Assembly: GCF_003987255.1 (NCBI RefSeq)
Contig: NZ_PIQC01000001.1
Location: 372,001-436,000, forward strand
Direction: 5' to 3'
DNA: 64,000 nt
Origin: Idiomarina ramblicola
GTDB lineage: Bacteria > Pseudomonadota > Gammaproteobacteria > Enterobacterales > Alteromonadaceae
Shown: positions 36,482 to 45,608 of the stretch, in pieces
How positions within the stretch are numbered: position 1 is the stretch's first letter
Layout of the letters: each line of letters starts with the position of its first letter
Position numbers and translations under genes: made by a program
The notes under the pieces: model-generated
Database searches by the model: none
Told to the model about the DNA's origin: nothing
The model's input: the letters and a program-made list of their open reading frames with translations, nothing else

Positions 36482-37885
36482 TTACCTCTCTATGCGATTC
36501 TTTCCATGTCTTTTCGCCGCTAATAAAGCTCTGTCTGCACGGTCAATCGTTGCCATAACGTGTTCATTAGAAACCACCTCAGCCACCCCGAAACTGAAGG
36601 AAAAATAATGCTCAGTACCGACCAGCATGGTTTTGCTAATTTCAGTTCGCAATCTTTCGGCGGTTTCTTCTGCATACTTAACCGAGCTCTCCGGTAATAG
36701 AATCATAAACTCATCACCGCCGAAACGCCCCAGCAAGTCGCTACTTCTTAGCGCTGAAGCCACTTTATTGGTTATCTGAACTAAGGCTTGGTCACCAGCA
36801 ATATGCCCATAGCTATCATTAATGTTTTTAAAGTCATCGACATCGAACATGATCAAAGAAATGGGTTTATTTTGACGTTTGCTCAGCTTGATTAAAACAT
36901 CTGCGCTCTGCATAAAGTGTTCCCGCGATGCCGTCCTTGTTAGGCCATCCTCTGACACTTGTCGGGTAAGCAGCTGATTATGAGCAATGAGTGCAGGAAC
37001 CGTTAGCCCAAACCAGGCACTGGCGGCAATAACTGTGACAGCAAATTGATAGACAATGGCGTAGTCCATTAACTCCAGAAGTCCGACAGATAGTGCTGTA
37101 GCGGTGCTGAATAGTGCTAAAGCAATAGCCGTGTTAAGAGGCGATTCGGTATAAGAAACCCACAATAAAGGCAAGATGAGGAAAAATATCGAAAAAGCCG
37201 CTTCATCTTTATCTGCTGTAACCGTTAAGACCAAGCACAGTGCTAATAACACCAGAATAAGTAAAACTTTCCAGACAAAAGAGCTTTGGCTTCCTGTCTT
37301 GACTCTAAAGCTTAACCCGCCTAACCATTGTTCCAATTCCTGGTAACGCCAACTCATTAACCCGATAAAAATCGGCGACAACACGATAATGCCGCTCATG
37401 TCACCTATCCACCACGGTAACCAGGTGTACCAAACAACATTGGCTTCAAGCATCCCCCGTGCTGCCATGACTTCCGTCCCAAACCATGCGGCAAATAAAG
37501 ACGAAACAGCAGCAATTCCCAGAAAAGCCATGATGGTACTTGCCAAACCGTGGCTGCCCAAACGCGTCAGCTTCGATCTCAATAGCCAGGCTCCAATGAA
37601 ATATGGAGTACAATGAGCAACGCCAAATATTACCCCGGTTGCGACCGCCTCCCGGACAACCACTTCATCGCCGTATAAATCCGTAACCCATAGGGTAGAT
37701 AAGACGCCAGCTACTAGCAGAGCCGGCAGGGCTTTCCAGCGCATAACTAAAAGCGCCGCAAAGGTTAATCCGGCCGGCGGAAACCATATACTAGCGTGGG
37801 GGGCGTACTCCATAATGGCAGCGACCCGCCATAAAACGACCCAGCTAATGATTAATAACAAACTTCTCAATAAATACTGACGCAA
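36482..37885 (-). CDS. MASE1-type membrane diguanylate cyclase
   Basis: 467 residues. The first 300 form about eight membrane helices with the MASE1 pattern (WRVAAIMEYAPHASIWFPPAGLTFAALLV at the N-terminus), a sensor of unknown signal. The C-terminal GGDEF domain is intact: VSEDGLTRTASREHFMQ, LIMFDVDDFKNINDSYGHIAGDQAL, and RFGGDEFMILLPESS, with an I-site RSSD five residues before the signature, so product inhibition is expected. It should make cyclic di-GMP, opposing the EAL protein encoded at 33366-34955. Monocistronic. Confidence 0.93.
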   Translation of the reverse strand: MRQYLLRSLLLIISWVVLWRVAAIMEYAPHASIWFPPAGLTFAALLVMRWKALPALLVAGVLSTLWVTDLYGDEVVVREAVATGVIFGVAHCTPYFIGAWLLRSKLTRLGSHGLASTIMAFLGIAAVSSLFAAWFGTEVMAARGMLEANVVWYTWLPWWIGDMSGIIVLSPIFIGLMSWRYQELEQWLGGLSFRVKTGSQSSFVWKVLLILVLLALCLVLTVTADKDEAAFSIFFLILPLLWVSYTESPLNTAIALALFSTATALSVGLLELMDYAIVYQFAVTVIAASAWFGLTVPALIAHNQLLTRQVSEDGLTRTASREHFMQSADVLIKLSKRQNKPISLIMFDVDDFKNINDSYGHIAGDQALVQITNKVASALRSSDLLGRFGGDEFMILLPESSVKYAEETAERLRTEISKTMLVGTEHYFSFSFGVAEVVSNEHVMATIDRADRALLAAKRHGKNRIER

Positions 37886-38014
37886 AATAAATCTTTTAAT
37901 TTAAACAGAATGAATAGCCCTACTGTTATCACAAACCACGATAAAGGCAACTATTAAACCCATTGACTTCACCTTTTTTAGTTGCTTCACTCAGTTAATA
38001 TTAAGGAGTGGAAA

Positions 38015-39694
38015 ATGACACAGCAATACCCAAAAGCCGATCAGTTTATGGCCAGCACGCATGAGGTTGAAAACCAGCCACGAGCGCTGGAAAACTACAA
38101 TCTCTATTTGGCCGATACCGCTCTGCAACAGGCCCTTGAGCGAGAGGGAGCCAGTTGGGCTTATTCCGATCTTATCGCCTTTGGTGAATTAGCTGGTAAG
38201 CGTGAAAGCATAGAGCTGGGCTTTCAGGCTAACAAATACCAACCGGAGTTACGTACGCACGATCGCTACGGACATCGCATTGACCAAATCGACTTCCACC
38301 CCAGTTATCACCGGCTCATGACTACAGCCATTGAGCATGGTTTGCACGCGAGTCCATGGAGTGATCCTAAACCGGGCGCGCATGTCGCCCGAGCAGCCAA
38401 ATATTACCTGCACACTCAGGTAGAAGCGTCTCATGGCTGCCCTATTACCATGACTTTCGCCGCTATACCGGCGCTTCGACACCAACCGGATTTACTTAAG
38501 GAATGGGGGCCTAAAATTACCGCCCGCCACTACGACCCACAAAATTTACCTCATACCGAGAAGCAGGCTGTTACTATTGGTATGGCTATGACCGAAAAGC
38601 AAGGTGGGTCCGACGTTCGACTTAACAGCACATACGCTTACCCAATCGAAAAACAAGGCTCTGGTCAGGCGTATGAACTGGTTGGTCATAAATGGTTTGT
38701 TTCAGCGCCAATGTGTGATGCATTCCTTGTTTTGGCGCAAACAACCAATGGTCTGTCGTGCTTTTTAGTGCCGCGATGGCGCCCGGATGGCTCAAAAAAC
38801 CCCATTCAAATTCAACAGTTGAAACAGAAAATGGGGAATGCCGCTAACGCTTCCAGCGAAACCGAGCTTCGTGGGGCTTTTGGCTGGATGGTGGGAGAAG
38901 AAGGTCGAGGCGTGCGCACAATAATAGAAATGGTCGCAACCACCCGCTATGACTGCATGATTGGCTCTTCCTCAGGCATGCGACAGGCCGTTGCGCAGGC
39001 CGTTCACCATGCCAGTAACCGCAAAGCCTTTGGCGCAAAGCTAAGCGACCAACCGTTGATGCAGAATCTATTGGCTGATCTTGCACTGGAAAGTGAAGCG
39101 GCGATGACTTACATGATGCGGATAGCGCGGGCGATGGATAATCAGGACAACGAGCATGAAAAGTTATTATCCCGTATTGCAACGCCGGTTGGTAAATACT
39201 GGATCTGTAAGCGTACGCCTAATCACGCTTATGAGGCTATGGAAGTAATTGGTGGCAGCGGTGTCATGGAAAATCACATCATGCCAAGGCTGTTTAGAGA
39301 ATCGCCGGTAAATGCCATATGGGAAGGCAGCGGCAATGTTCAATGCCTTGATATTTTAAGAGCCATAGAAAAACAACCGGAAGTTTTAGATGCTTACTTT
39401 GCAGAATTACAACGTGCGCAGGGCGCGGATAAACGATTAGATCAATTTCTAATACGGCTAAAAAATGAGTTTACCAACAAAAACGCCATGCAATACCGGG
39501 CTCGTACTATTGCCGACAACATGGCGGTGGGCTTACAAGCTGCCTTACTAGTTCAGCACGCAAATAGTGATATCGCTGATGCGTTTTGTGCCAGTCGACT
39601 TGAGCAACATCACGGCTTTAATTACGGTACCTTACCAGCAGGTCTTAACTGCGGCTCGATTGTCGAAAGGGCTTCACCATCAACCGAACGATAA
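38015..39694 (+). CDS. aidB: AidB-like acyl-CoA dehydrogenase
   Basis: 559 residues from ATG 38015 (ribosome site AAGGAG 38003-38008; the frame is open to 37982). Flavoprotein of the acyl-CoA dehydrogenase superfamily, AidB branch: GMAMTEKQGGSDVRLNSTYA (FAD/substrate loop), KWFVSAPMCDAFLVLAQT, MVATTRYDCMIGSSSGMRQAVAQAVHHASNRKAFGAKLSDQPLM and VIGGSGVMENHIMPRLFRESPVNAIWEGSGNVQCLDILRA. E. coli AidB is 541 residues and is linked to alkylation resistance; whether this homologue acts in repair or in branched acyl-CoA oxidation is not decided. The last 50 bp overlap the convergent DUF2937 gene, so its final residues are antisense-encoded. Confidence 0.88.
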   Translation: MTQQYPKADQFMASTHEVENQPRALENYNLYLADTALQQALEREGASWAYSDLIAFGELAGKRESIELGFQANKYQPELRTHDRYGHRIDQIDFHPSYHRLMTTAIEHGLHASPWSDPKPGAHVARAAKYYLHTQVEASHGCPITMTFAAIPALRHQPDLLKEWGPKITARHYDPQNLPHTEKQAVTIGMAMTEKQGGSDVRLNSTYAYPIEKQGSGQAYELVGHKWFVSAPMCDAFLVLAQTTNGLSCFLVPRWRPDGSKNPIQIQQLKQKMGNAANASSETELRGAFGWMVGEEGRGVRTIIEMVATTRYDCMIGSSSGMRQAVAQAVHHASNRKAFGAKLSDQPLMQNLLADLALESEAAMTYMMRIARAMDNQDNEHEKLLSRIATPVGKYWICKRTPNHAYEAMEVIGGSGVMENHIMPRLFRESPVNAIWEGSGNVQCLDILRAIEKQPEVLDAYFAELQRAQGADKRLDQFLIRLKNEFTNKNAMQYRARTIADNMAVGLQAALLVQHANSDIADAFCASRLEQHHGFNYGTLPAGLNCGSIVERASPSTER

Positions 39695-40151
39695 GTTCCC
39701 CAAATATCGCTAGCAACAAGCCCGACACCAGACCAAATAAAATAGCGCCAGGATTTAACTTAACAGTATAAGAAAAGCTGGCACGAACCTCGCGCTGAAT
39801 GTCATCAACGGGGGTGAAAAAAGCCTGTTGATAGGCATTCCAGGCATGTTTACTGAAATCCGTGTAGGCTTGTTTCAGTTGCTGATTCCGTTGGTAGATT
39901 GCGCCAATACTCTGCCCCCCTTCCTGGAAGACTTTGTCATCGCTTGCCTGATAATGCGCTATCAGTTCTTCAATGCTGCCATCAAAGAACCGTTCTGCTT
40001 CATCGCGGAATTCATCCAGACTGCGGTCAGATTCAATTAAGTGCGCCTGTAGGCTTTTACCGTACTGATCAACAAATCCGGGCAATTGTATCCCCGCCAG
40101 AACACCGATAATCAGTAAGATAATGCGTAGATAGGAAGTGAAGATTGCCAT
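39645..40151 (-). CDS. DUF2937 family membrane protein
   Basis: 168 residues: an N-terminal hydrophobic segment (YLRIILLIIGVLAGIQLPGF), a helical, acidic middle part (DEFRDEAERFFDGSIEELIAHYQASDDKVFQEGGQSIGAIYQRNQQLKQAYTDF), and a C-terminal membrane helix (GAILFGLVSGLLLAIFGELIV). This layout matches DUF2937; function unknown. It should expose its central helices to the periplasm. Its 3' end overlaps the aidB-like gene by 50 bp. Confidence 0.78.
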   Translation of the reverse strand: MAIFTSYLRIILLIIGVLAGIQLPGFVDQYGKSLQAHLIESDRSLDEFRDEAERFFDGSIEELIAHYQASDDKVFQEGGQSIGAIYQRNQQLKQAYTDFSKHAWNAYQQAFFTPVDDIQREVRASFSYTVKLNPGAILFGLVSGLLLAIFGELIVRLMVKPFRQSSRS

Positions 40152-40228
40152 GGTCTCTCCTTAAAAGCCCAAAACCACTTTAGAGTAGACCTCTAGTGAC
40201 AATCAAACTTAATTACGCTTTATTACAC

Positions 40229-40810
40229 TTAAACCTTGCAATAACACCCTTTTGCAACGGTATTAACCCACTGAGGCGCCTTTGAGTTTATCGAAACTGA
40301 CGGAATTAACTCTTCCACAAAGCTACTCTCTGTAGTGCAGAATGCTCCATCAGCATATGGACCCAGGTAAATCAGTTCTGATGATTCATTAAACATAATA
40401 ATAGCCGGCGTTGCCGGAACGAAGCGCTTCAGGCTCGAAACCTGATCAATATCGATGACAAGGTTCTTTCCATCAGACTCGGTTACCTGTCTTTTTACAG
40501 CGGCTATATGGCCTGATGATCGCCAATTACAGGGACAATCCCGGGAAGTAATGTGGAAAACATGCCCGGCTACTGAATACCCAAGGTGACTCAACTCTGA
40601 AACTAGCTCAACTTCAAGTCTGTCATTATTACTGAGTTCAAGTAACTGTCCTTGCTCGTCAAACCAGACTAAACGCTGCTCGAGGAAGTAACTGATACTA
40701 AAAAGCACCAGCCCAAACCAGGCTATAACGGCCACAATAAGCCATTGGCGGCGTGCTTTACTCAACTTTTTAGCCAACGATGAAACGCCCCTCTTATTAA
40801 TCAAGCTCAT
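40229..40810 (-). CDS. Membrane-anchored thioredoxin-fold-like protein with CPC motif (DUF6436-like)
   Basis: 193 residues: basic N-terminus, one membrane helix (QWLIVAVIAWFGLVLFSISYFL, about 23-44), then an extracytoplasmic domain. HVFHITSRDCPCNWRSSGH places a CPC in the position of a thioredoxin CxxC, and FVPATPAIIMFNESSELIYLGPYADGAFCTT carries the TP (cis-proline-like) element and a strand order suggestive of a thioredoxin fold; the C-terminus has GCYCKV. It looks like a DUF6436-type protein. A redox or copper-handling role is possible but not shown. Confidence 0.6.
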   Translation of the reverse strand: MSLINKRGVSSLAKKLSKARRQWLIVAVIAWFGLVLFSISYFLEQRLVWFDEQGQLLELSNNDRLEVELVSELSHLGYSVAGHVFHITSRDCPCNWRSSGHIAAVKRQVTESDGKNLVIDIDQVSSLKRFVPATPAIIMFNESSELIYLGPYADGAFCTTESSFVEELIPSVSINSKAPQWVNTVAKGCYCKV

Positions 40811-40861
40811 TGATGCTTTAGTGAATCGGCATTTTTCTAAATAAAGGTTTTCCGCCGTCTG

Positions 40862-40870
40862 TGGTATAAT
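40862..40870 (+). promoter_or_regulatory. Extended -10 promoter element of rhlE
   Basis: TGGTATAAT (40862-40870) is an extended -10 (TGn plus perfect TATAAT) 52 bp upstream of the rhlE start; no good -35 is seen at the usual distance, which is common with extended -10 promoters. Confidence 0.55.
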
Positions 40871-40921
40871 GCCCCAAAGTCACATTACTGTGATACCTAT
40901 TATCATAACTCCCGGAGCTTC

Positions 40922-42172
40922 ATGTCCACAGAACAAAACCAATCCTCATTCCAATCACTCGGATTGAGCAACGATATTTTACGTGCCGTTACTGAATGCG
41001 GTTATACCACTCCCACTCCAATTCAACAGCAAGCCATTCCAACGGTTATGGCGGGTCATGACTTATTGGCAGCTGCACAAACGGGTACAGGTAAAACGGC
41101 GGGCTTTACGCTTCCTCTGCTGCATAAATTATCCAGCACGAAAACGGAAGGTAAGCCAATTATAAAGGCACTGATTTTAACACCAACAAGAGAGCTCGCG
41201 GCACAGGTTGAAGACAACCTGAATACTTACGCCAAATACACCGGCCTTAAGTCACTGGTTATTTTTGGCGGTGTCGGTATTAACCCTCAAATTAACGCCT
41301 TACGCCGCGGTGTTGACATTCTGGTGGCAACTCCCGGACGTCTACTGGATCACAGCCGTCAGGGAACCGTTGATTTAAGTAAAATTGACGTATTGATTCT
41401 GGATGAAGCGGATAGAATGCTGGATATGGGATTTATTCATGACATTAAAAAAGTCATGAAACTGATTCCTGAAAAGCGCCAGACATTGCTGTTTTCAGCG
41501 ACCTTCTCCAGTGAGATTAAGGCGCTGTCGCAACAATTTATGCAACAACCCAAGCTCATTGAAGTTGCACGTCAAAATGCCGCAGCCGACACCATTGAGC
41601 AACGGGTTTACCCGGTGGATAAAAAGCGTAAAAGAGAGCTGCTCAGTTACTTAATTGGTAGCCGTAACTGGCGACAGGTATTGGTCTTTACTCGTACTAA
41701 GCATGGTGCTAACAGACTGGCAACGCAGTTAACCGATGACGGCCTGCCCGCTATGGCAATCCACGGTAATAAAAGCCAGGGTGCAAGAACCAAGGCTTTA
41801 GCGCAATTTAAAGCCGGTAAATTACGCGTGTTGGTTGCAACAGACATTGCCGCGCGCGGTATCGATATCGACGAGTTACCGCACGTTATTAATTTTGAGT
41901 TGCCTCAGGTTGCTGAAGACTATGTACACCGCATTGGTCGTACAGGCCGTGCCGGGAGTGAGGGCGAAGCAGCGTCACTCGTCTGTGTTGACGAGCATAA
42001 ATTGCTACGCGACATAGAAAAACTGACGAAAAATGAAATACCTAAAGACGTTATCCCAGGCTTTGAACCAGACCCAAGTATCAAACCTGAACCCATTCAA
42101 AAACCCAGAACAGGGCGTCCTCAGAACTCACGCCGTGCACCTCGCCAGAAACGACCGGACGCACGACGTTAA
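40922..42172 (+). CDS. rhlE: DEAD-box RNA helicase RhlE
   Basis: 416-residue ATP-dependent RNA helicase of the RhlE group. Q motif near the N-terminus ([12 protein letters not shown]), Walker A AQTGTGKT (52-59), [14 protein letters not shown] at about 160-163 ([12 protein letters not shown]), SAT (LLFSATF), then domain 2 with [14 protein letters not shown] and [10 protein letters not shown]. The basic C-terminal tail ([21 protein letters not shown]) is usual for RhlE. It acts in RNA remodelling, ribosome assembly or RNA decay, particularly in the cold. Monocistronic; followed by a hairpin shared with the M14 gene. Confidence 0.94.
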   Translation: MSTEQNQSSFQSLGLSNDILRAVTECGYTTPTPIQQQAIPTVMAGHDLLAAAQTGTGKTAGFTLPLLHKLSSTKTEGKPIIKALILTPTRELAAQVEDNLNTYAKYTGLKSLVIFGGVGINPQINALRRGVDILVATPGRLLDHSRQGTVDLSKIDVLILDEADRMLDMGFIHDIKKVMKLIPEKRQTLLFSATFSSEIKALSQQFMQQPKLIEVARQNAAADTIEQRVYPVDKKRKRELLSYLIGSRNWRQVLVFTRTKHGANRLATQLTDDGLPAMAIHGNKSQGARTKALAQFKAGKLRVLVATDIAARGIDIDELPHVINFELPQVAEDYVHRIGRTGRAGSEGEAASLVCVDEHKLLRDIEKLTKNEIPKDVIPGFEPDPSIKPEPIQKPRTGRPQNSRRAPRQKRPDARR

Positions 42173-42190
42173 TTCAGCAGTCAGATTAAC

Positions 42191-42221
42191 GGATTGGACT
42201 TTACTTTAAAAAGTCCAATCC
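42191..42221. terminator. Long perfect hairpin across the rhlE / M14 gene ends
   Basis: Perfect 11-bp arms GGATTGGACTT (42191-42201) and AAGTCCAATCC (42211-42221) with a 9-nt loop. The right arm and loop encode the last residues (...GLDFLK) and stop of the convergent M14 gene. No T-run follows on either strand, so its role may be 3'-end protection or Rho-assisted termination rather than intrinsic termination. Confidence 0.55.
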
Positions 42222-43112
42222 TCCAGTTACCGCTGCAACCTGAGCTTCAATACATTGCTCTGGGGTGGCTTTCGAACTATCCGGATACACTTCTGTTGTG
42301 GTGGCATACTCTGCTTTACTAAAGCTAATACACAGCCCCATTTTTGCCGTTGGCAATAAAATAAGACCACGTTGCGCAATATCCTCACCTATCAGTTTGT
42401 TTTCATCGTCAGCATCAGCAATATGAGTCACAGTTTCAACAGAGTCTAGTACGGCCTTCTGAAACTCAGGGTAAGGCTTTTCCGAGTTTCCGACTAAGTA
42501 GAAGCCGTCCGGAATGTTCCAGTTGCTATTGATAACCCCGTCCATCGCAGCTTTTGCTGGACGAAACTCGCTGTTATCAGTGTCGGTTGTCTCATGCAAG
42601 TCGATGTGAGCAAGAATATCCACGCCCAAACCAGCAATATAGTTCATGACATGCGCACATTCACCGGCTGGAGAGTCCGCTACAAACGAACGATTAGGAT
42701 CAATAGCCGCCGGGTTCCAACGATTAATCGTTTCATAACCCCATGGGCTTAAACAAGGCGCAACCACAACGTTAAAGCGCGACTGGTAATCTTTTGCTTT
42801 GGTTTCAATAAAGCGTAATGCCCCATGAATGCCACTGGTTTCATAACCGTGTACACCACCCGTTACTAAAACGGTTGGTTTACTGTCATCCCAATTTTTT
42901 GTTCTGACCACAAACAAAGGGTAAGTCGCACTTTCATAAGCCAGCTCACCGTATTGTTCCACATCAAAATCAGCTTTGAAGCTTTCGATCTTACTAACCA
43001 CATCGTCAAAGTATGAGCGCTTTTTGCTTTGCTCAGCCAGCCACTGCGCTTTCTCTTCTGCGCCCCAAGGCTTACCGGGGGTTCCAATATGATAAATCGT
43101 TTGTTGCGTCAT
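42201..43112 (-). CDS. M14-family zinc carboxypeptidase-like protein
   Basis: 303 residues, no signal peptide, so cytoplasmic. Zinc ligands are visible: His88-x-x-Glu91 in GGVHGYETSG and His173 in HIDLHETT; the substrate arginine region is IDPNRSF (137-143). The fold is that of M14 carboxypeptidases and the succinylglutamate desuccinylase/aspartoacylase relatives. Possible substrates include small peptides or acylated amino acids; not decided. The divergent-side 5' leader holds arms CGCTCTT (43127-43133) / AAGAGCG (43143-43149). It follows yebG by 81 bp on the same strand. Confidence 0.82.
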   Translation of the reverse strand: MTQQTIYHIGTPGKPWGAEEKAQWLAEQSKKRSYFDDVVSKIESFKADFDVEQYGELAYESATYPLFVVRTKNWDDSKPTVLVTGGVHGYETSGIHGALRFIETKAKDYQSRFNVVVAPCLSPWGYETINRWNPAAIDPNRSFVADSPAGECAHVMNYIAGLGVDILAHIDLHETTDTDNSEFRPAKAAMDGVINSNWNIPDGFYLVGNSEKPYPEFQKAVLDSVETVTHIADADDENKLIGEDIAQRGLILLPTAKMGLCISFSKAEYATTTEVYPDSSKATPEQCIEAQVAAVTGGLDFLK

Positions 43113-43193
43113 ATTCTGATCCTATTCGCTCTTCATGAAAACAAGAGCGCTATACTACCAAAGTCTTTGCAGGCACTAAATCGTATTCAGCAA

Positions 43194-43508
43194 TCAGGCC
43201 GCTTTTGTTGACTCTTTATTGCTTGTTTTCGACGATTCAGGCTTTTCCGCTGACACTTTTTCAGTCTTTGGTTTTTTCGGCTTTTTAGCTCCTAAAGCGA
43301 TAAGCACATTTTCACGCTCTTTCGCTAAAAACAGCGCCATATCTTCAAGCTGCTGTTCATCAGTAAAGAGTTCACTGCCTTTAATTAATGGATTCAGTGC
43401 CTCTGCCATATCCAGAATTTTATCGTGCGCATCGGCTTCAGCTTTTGAAGTGAATGTCATTTTCTCGGCTCCGTCGCGAATAACTACATATTGGGTTACT
43501 ACAGCCAT
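43194..43508 (-). CDS. yebG: SOS-induced protein YebG
   Basis: 104 residues. The start MAVVTQYVVIRDGAEKMTFTSKAEADAHDKILDMAEAL aligns closely with E. coli YebG (MAVEVKYVVIREGEEKMSF...), a DNA-damage-inducible protein of unclear function. The C-terminal third is a low-complexity Lys/Ser/Glu tail (from about residue 75), which is more basic than in E. coli. A near-perfect LexA box lies 28 bp upstream (43537-43556), so SOS control is strongly supported. Confidence 0.93.
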   Translation of the reverse strand: MAVVTQYVVIRDGAEKMTFTSKAEADAHDKILDMAEALNPLIKGSELFTDEQQLEDMALFLAKERENVLIALGAKKPKKPKTEKVSAEKPESSKTSNKESTKAA

Positions 43509-43536
43509 GGTATGGTCCTTTGCTGATGTGTAAATA

Positions 43537-43556
43537 TACTGTTTATTTGTACAGTA
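43537..43556. promoter_or_regulatory. LexA (SOS) box upstream of yebG
   Basis: TACTGTTTATTTGTACAGTA matches the gammaproteobacterial LexA consensus TACTGTATATATATACAGTA with both TACTGT and ACAGTA arms perfect. It lies 28 bp before the yebG ATG on the minus strand; the MFS gene starts 86 bp away on the other side and could also be touched. Confidence 0.92.
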
Positions 43557-43642
43557 AAATCACATAGATTGCAATAGCTGCAGCATTCGCTAAACTGCGC
43601 AATCTCAATCGGCTCAATTACTACAGGAAGTAGAACTGACTC

Positions 43643-44827
43643 ATGGCTCCGTTTTCTAAAGCACAAATTAACCTCGCTATTTTTGCCATGGCAATTGGCA
43701 GTTTTGCTATTGGTATCGGTGAGTTCGTCATTATGGGGTTACTACCCGACGTTGCTGCCGACTTTAATACCGACACCAGACAAACCGGTCACCTCATCAG
43801 TCTTTATGCCTTAGGCGTTGTTATCGGCGCACCGCTCATTACCATTTTATTTGCGCGCTTTCCACGCAAACCCATGTTACTTATGTTACTGCTCGCTTTT
43901 GCGTTGGGTAACTTTGCCAGTGCCTCAGCAGAGAGTTACCCGGTACTGCAGCTTCTGCGCTTTTTAACTGGCCTGCCACATGGAGCCTATTTTGGTATCG
44001 CCTGTCTGGTTGCCGCCGATATGGTGCGGAAAAATCAACGCGGAATGGCCGTGACCATGGTGATGATGGGACTGACGGTTGCAATTTTGGTCGGTAACCC
44101 TTTAGCGACCTGGCTTGGCCAACTCATTGATTGGCGTACGGTTTACCATACCGTCGGTGCTTTAGGCCTGTTGGCTCTGGTCATGATTTTATTAGTGGTG
44201 CCACAGCACCCTAATGAGCAAAAAACCTCGGCCAGAGGAGAAATGAGAGCCTTACAAAACCCTCAGGTTTGGCTGACTTTGGCTATAGGCGCGATTGGTT
44301 TTGGTGGTATGTTCGCGGTTTTAAGTTACATCGCGCCAACACTGATCAATGCAACAGGACTGGCACCCCACTGGATACCTGTCGCTTTATTCATTTACGG
44401 CATTGGCTCATTAGCCGGCAGCTTAGTCGGTGGCTGGGCAGCCGACCGAAACCTGAAATTAACCATCGGCGGTTCTCTTTTATGGTCAGCAATTGTTCTG
44501 GCTATTTTCCCATTAACACTACAGAGCCTATGGACCGTCATGCCAATGGTCTTATTGCTTGGCAGCGCAGCCGCCCTGGTTCCTGCCCTCCAAGTTCGTT
44601 TAATGGATGTTGCAGGTGAAGCTCAGACGCTAGCCGCCTCATTAAACCATTCAGCCTTTAACGCCGCTAATGCACTAGGAGCCTGGCTGGGCGGACTGGC
44701 CATTATCTCCCCTCTTAGCTGGCAAGGCACAGGCTGGATTGGCTGCGCACTTTCGTTAGTCGGTTTGCTGCTGTTTTGGGTGACCAAGAAACACAGTCGC
44801 AAAGCGCCTGGCATTATGAGCCTGTAG
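43643..44827 (+). CDS. MFS drug/metabolite exporter of the DHA1 (AraJ/YdhP) type
   Basis: 394 residues with 12 predicted membrane helices. The N-terminus AIFAMAIGSFAIGIGEFVIMGLLPDVAADF and RFLTGLPHGAYFGIACLVAADMV are typical of the DHA1 AraJ/YdhP-like exporters (motif C GxxxGPxxGG is in modified form around SLAGSLVGGWAADR). It should expel a small molecule by H+ antiport; substrate unknown. It lies near the LexA box but on the opposite strand from yebG. Its last 14 bp overlap the convergent flavin reductase gene. Confidence 0.88.
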   Translation: MAPFSKAQINLAIFAMAIGSFAIGIGEFVIMGLLPDVAADFNTDTRQTGHLISLYALGVVIGAPLITILFARFPRKPMLLMLLLAFALGNFASASAESYPVLQLLRFLTGLPHGAYFGIACLVAADMVRKNQRGMAVTMVMMGLTVAILVGNPLATWLGQLIDWRTVYHTVGALGLLALVMILLVVPQHPNEQKTSARGEMRALQNPQVWLTLAIGAIGFGGMFAVLSYIAPTLINATGLAPHWIPVALFIYGIGSLAGSLVGGWAADRNLKLTIGGSLLWSAIVLAIFPLTLQSLWTVMPMVLLLGSAAALVPALQVRLMDVAGEAQTLAASLNHSAFNAANALGAWLGGLAIISPLSWQGTGWIGCALSLVGLLLFWVTKKHSRKAPGIMSL

Positions 44828-45473
44828 AGCTTCCATCAATATCCAGTTCTTTTATTTCTTCATCGGGCTGTGCATAAGATAACCGCGCCGCCCGTTGAGT
44901 CCTGTGGTAACCATCGAGCCCCGAAATGGTCATCGTTCCTAACGATTCAATATCGATATAGCCATCATGTTGTACAGCCTCTTCCTTAACTCCAACCCAG
45001 CGAACTTCGCCAACAATTAACGCAGTATCATTATGCTGTATCGGGATCACTTCAACCAGCTGCATACCAATTCGCAAAGCACTTTCGGCAACATAAGGGG
45101 CATGGAAACCATCTTCAAACTCAGGCGTCAGGCCACAAGCTTCAAACTCTGAAATCTCTCTTGGGTAACGAGCTGAAGTCTGATGAGCTTGCTTGAAAAA
45201 CTCTTCACCGACCTGGTTAATAGTGTAAACGCCACTTTCTTCAATATTCTCCCACGTGTGCCGGGTGACCGAATGAGGGCGCATGACAAAACCAAGAAAA
45301 GGCGGATTACTTCCTAAATGCACCACAGAACTTATCATTGCCAGATTATTCTGCTGATGCCTGTCACGAGTGCCAACCACATTCGCACTTTTAAACCCAG
45401 ACAAACAATTCACAAAGCGCGCTCTCTCTTTGTCTTCCATATTCGCCAGATCTTGCTGTTTGTATAATTTCAT
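44814..45473 (-). CDS. Flavin reductase-domain flavoprotein
   Basis: 219 residues, cytoplasmic, split-barrel FMN-binding fold of the flavin reductase family: KSANVVGTRDRHQQNNLAMISSVVHLGSNPPFLGFVMRPHSVTRHTWENIEESGVYTINQVGEEFFKQAHQTSARYPREISEFEACGL is the conserved core (flavin-binding plus the H-T-x-x-N segment). It probably reduces FMN with NAD(P)H, possibly for a partner oxygenase not in this window. The acidic C-terminal tail (QPDEEIKELDIDGSSTGS) overlaps the MFS gene end by 14 bp. Confidence 0.85.
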   Translation of the reverse strand: MKLYKQQDLANMEDKERARFVNCLSGFKSANVVGTRDRHQQNNLAMISSVVHLGSNPPFLGFVMRPHSVTRHTWENIEESGVYTINQVGEEFFKQAHQTSARYPREISEFEACGLTPEFEDGFHAPYVAESALRIGMQLVEVIPIQHNDTALIVGEVRWVGVKEEAVQHDGYIDIESLGTMTISGLDGYHRTQRAARLSYAQPDEEIKELDIDGSSTGS

Positions 45474-45550
45474 TAAAACTCCAAGTCTCTTGTTTTATGA
45501 GTTATCTATACGTCTTACTTTTAAATTACGATCGTTTACAAATAACTTGT

Positions 45551-45565
45551 TGCGAACTATTATCA
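45551..45565. promoter_or_regulatory. Putative Fur box
   Basis: TGCGAACTATTATCA matches 11 of 14 fixed positions of the Fur 7-1-7 consensus TGATAATnATTATCA; the right half ATTATCA is perfect. It lies 43 bp before the start of the unknown gene at 45609, and the flavin reductase gene starts 77 bp away on the other strand. Confidence 0.5.
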
Positions 45566-45608
45566 TTTGCGTTAGCTTGTTTAATCAAAGCCAAGCGAAG
45601 GACGCATC

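Noticed and set aside
43219-43533. Plus-strand ORF of 104 residues
   Set aside because: It is the antisense shadow of yebG, which is firmly identified with its LexA box.
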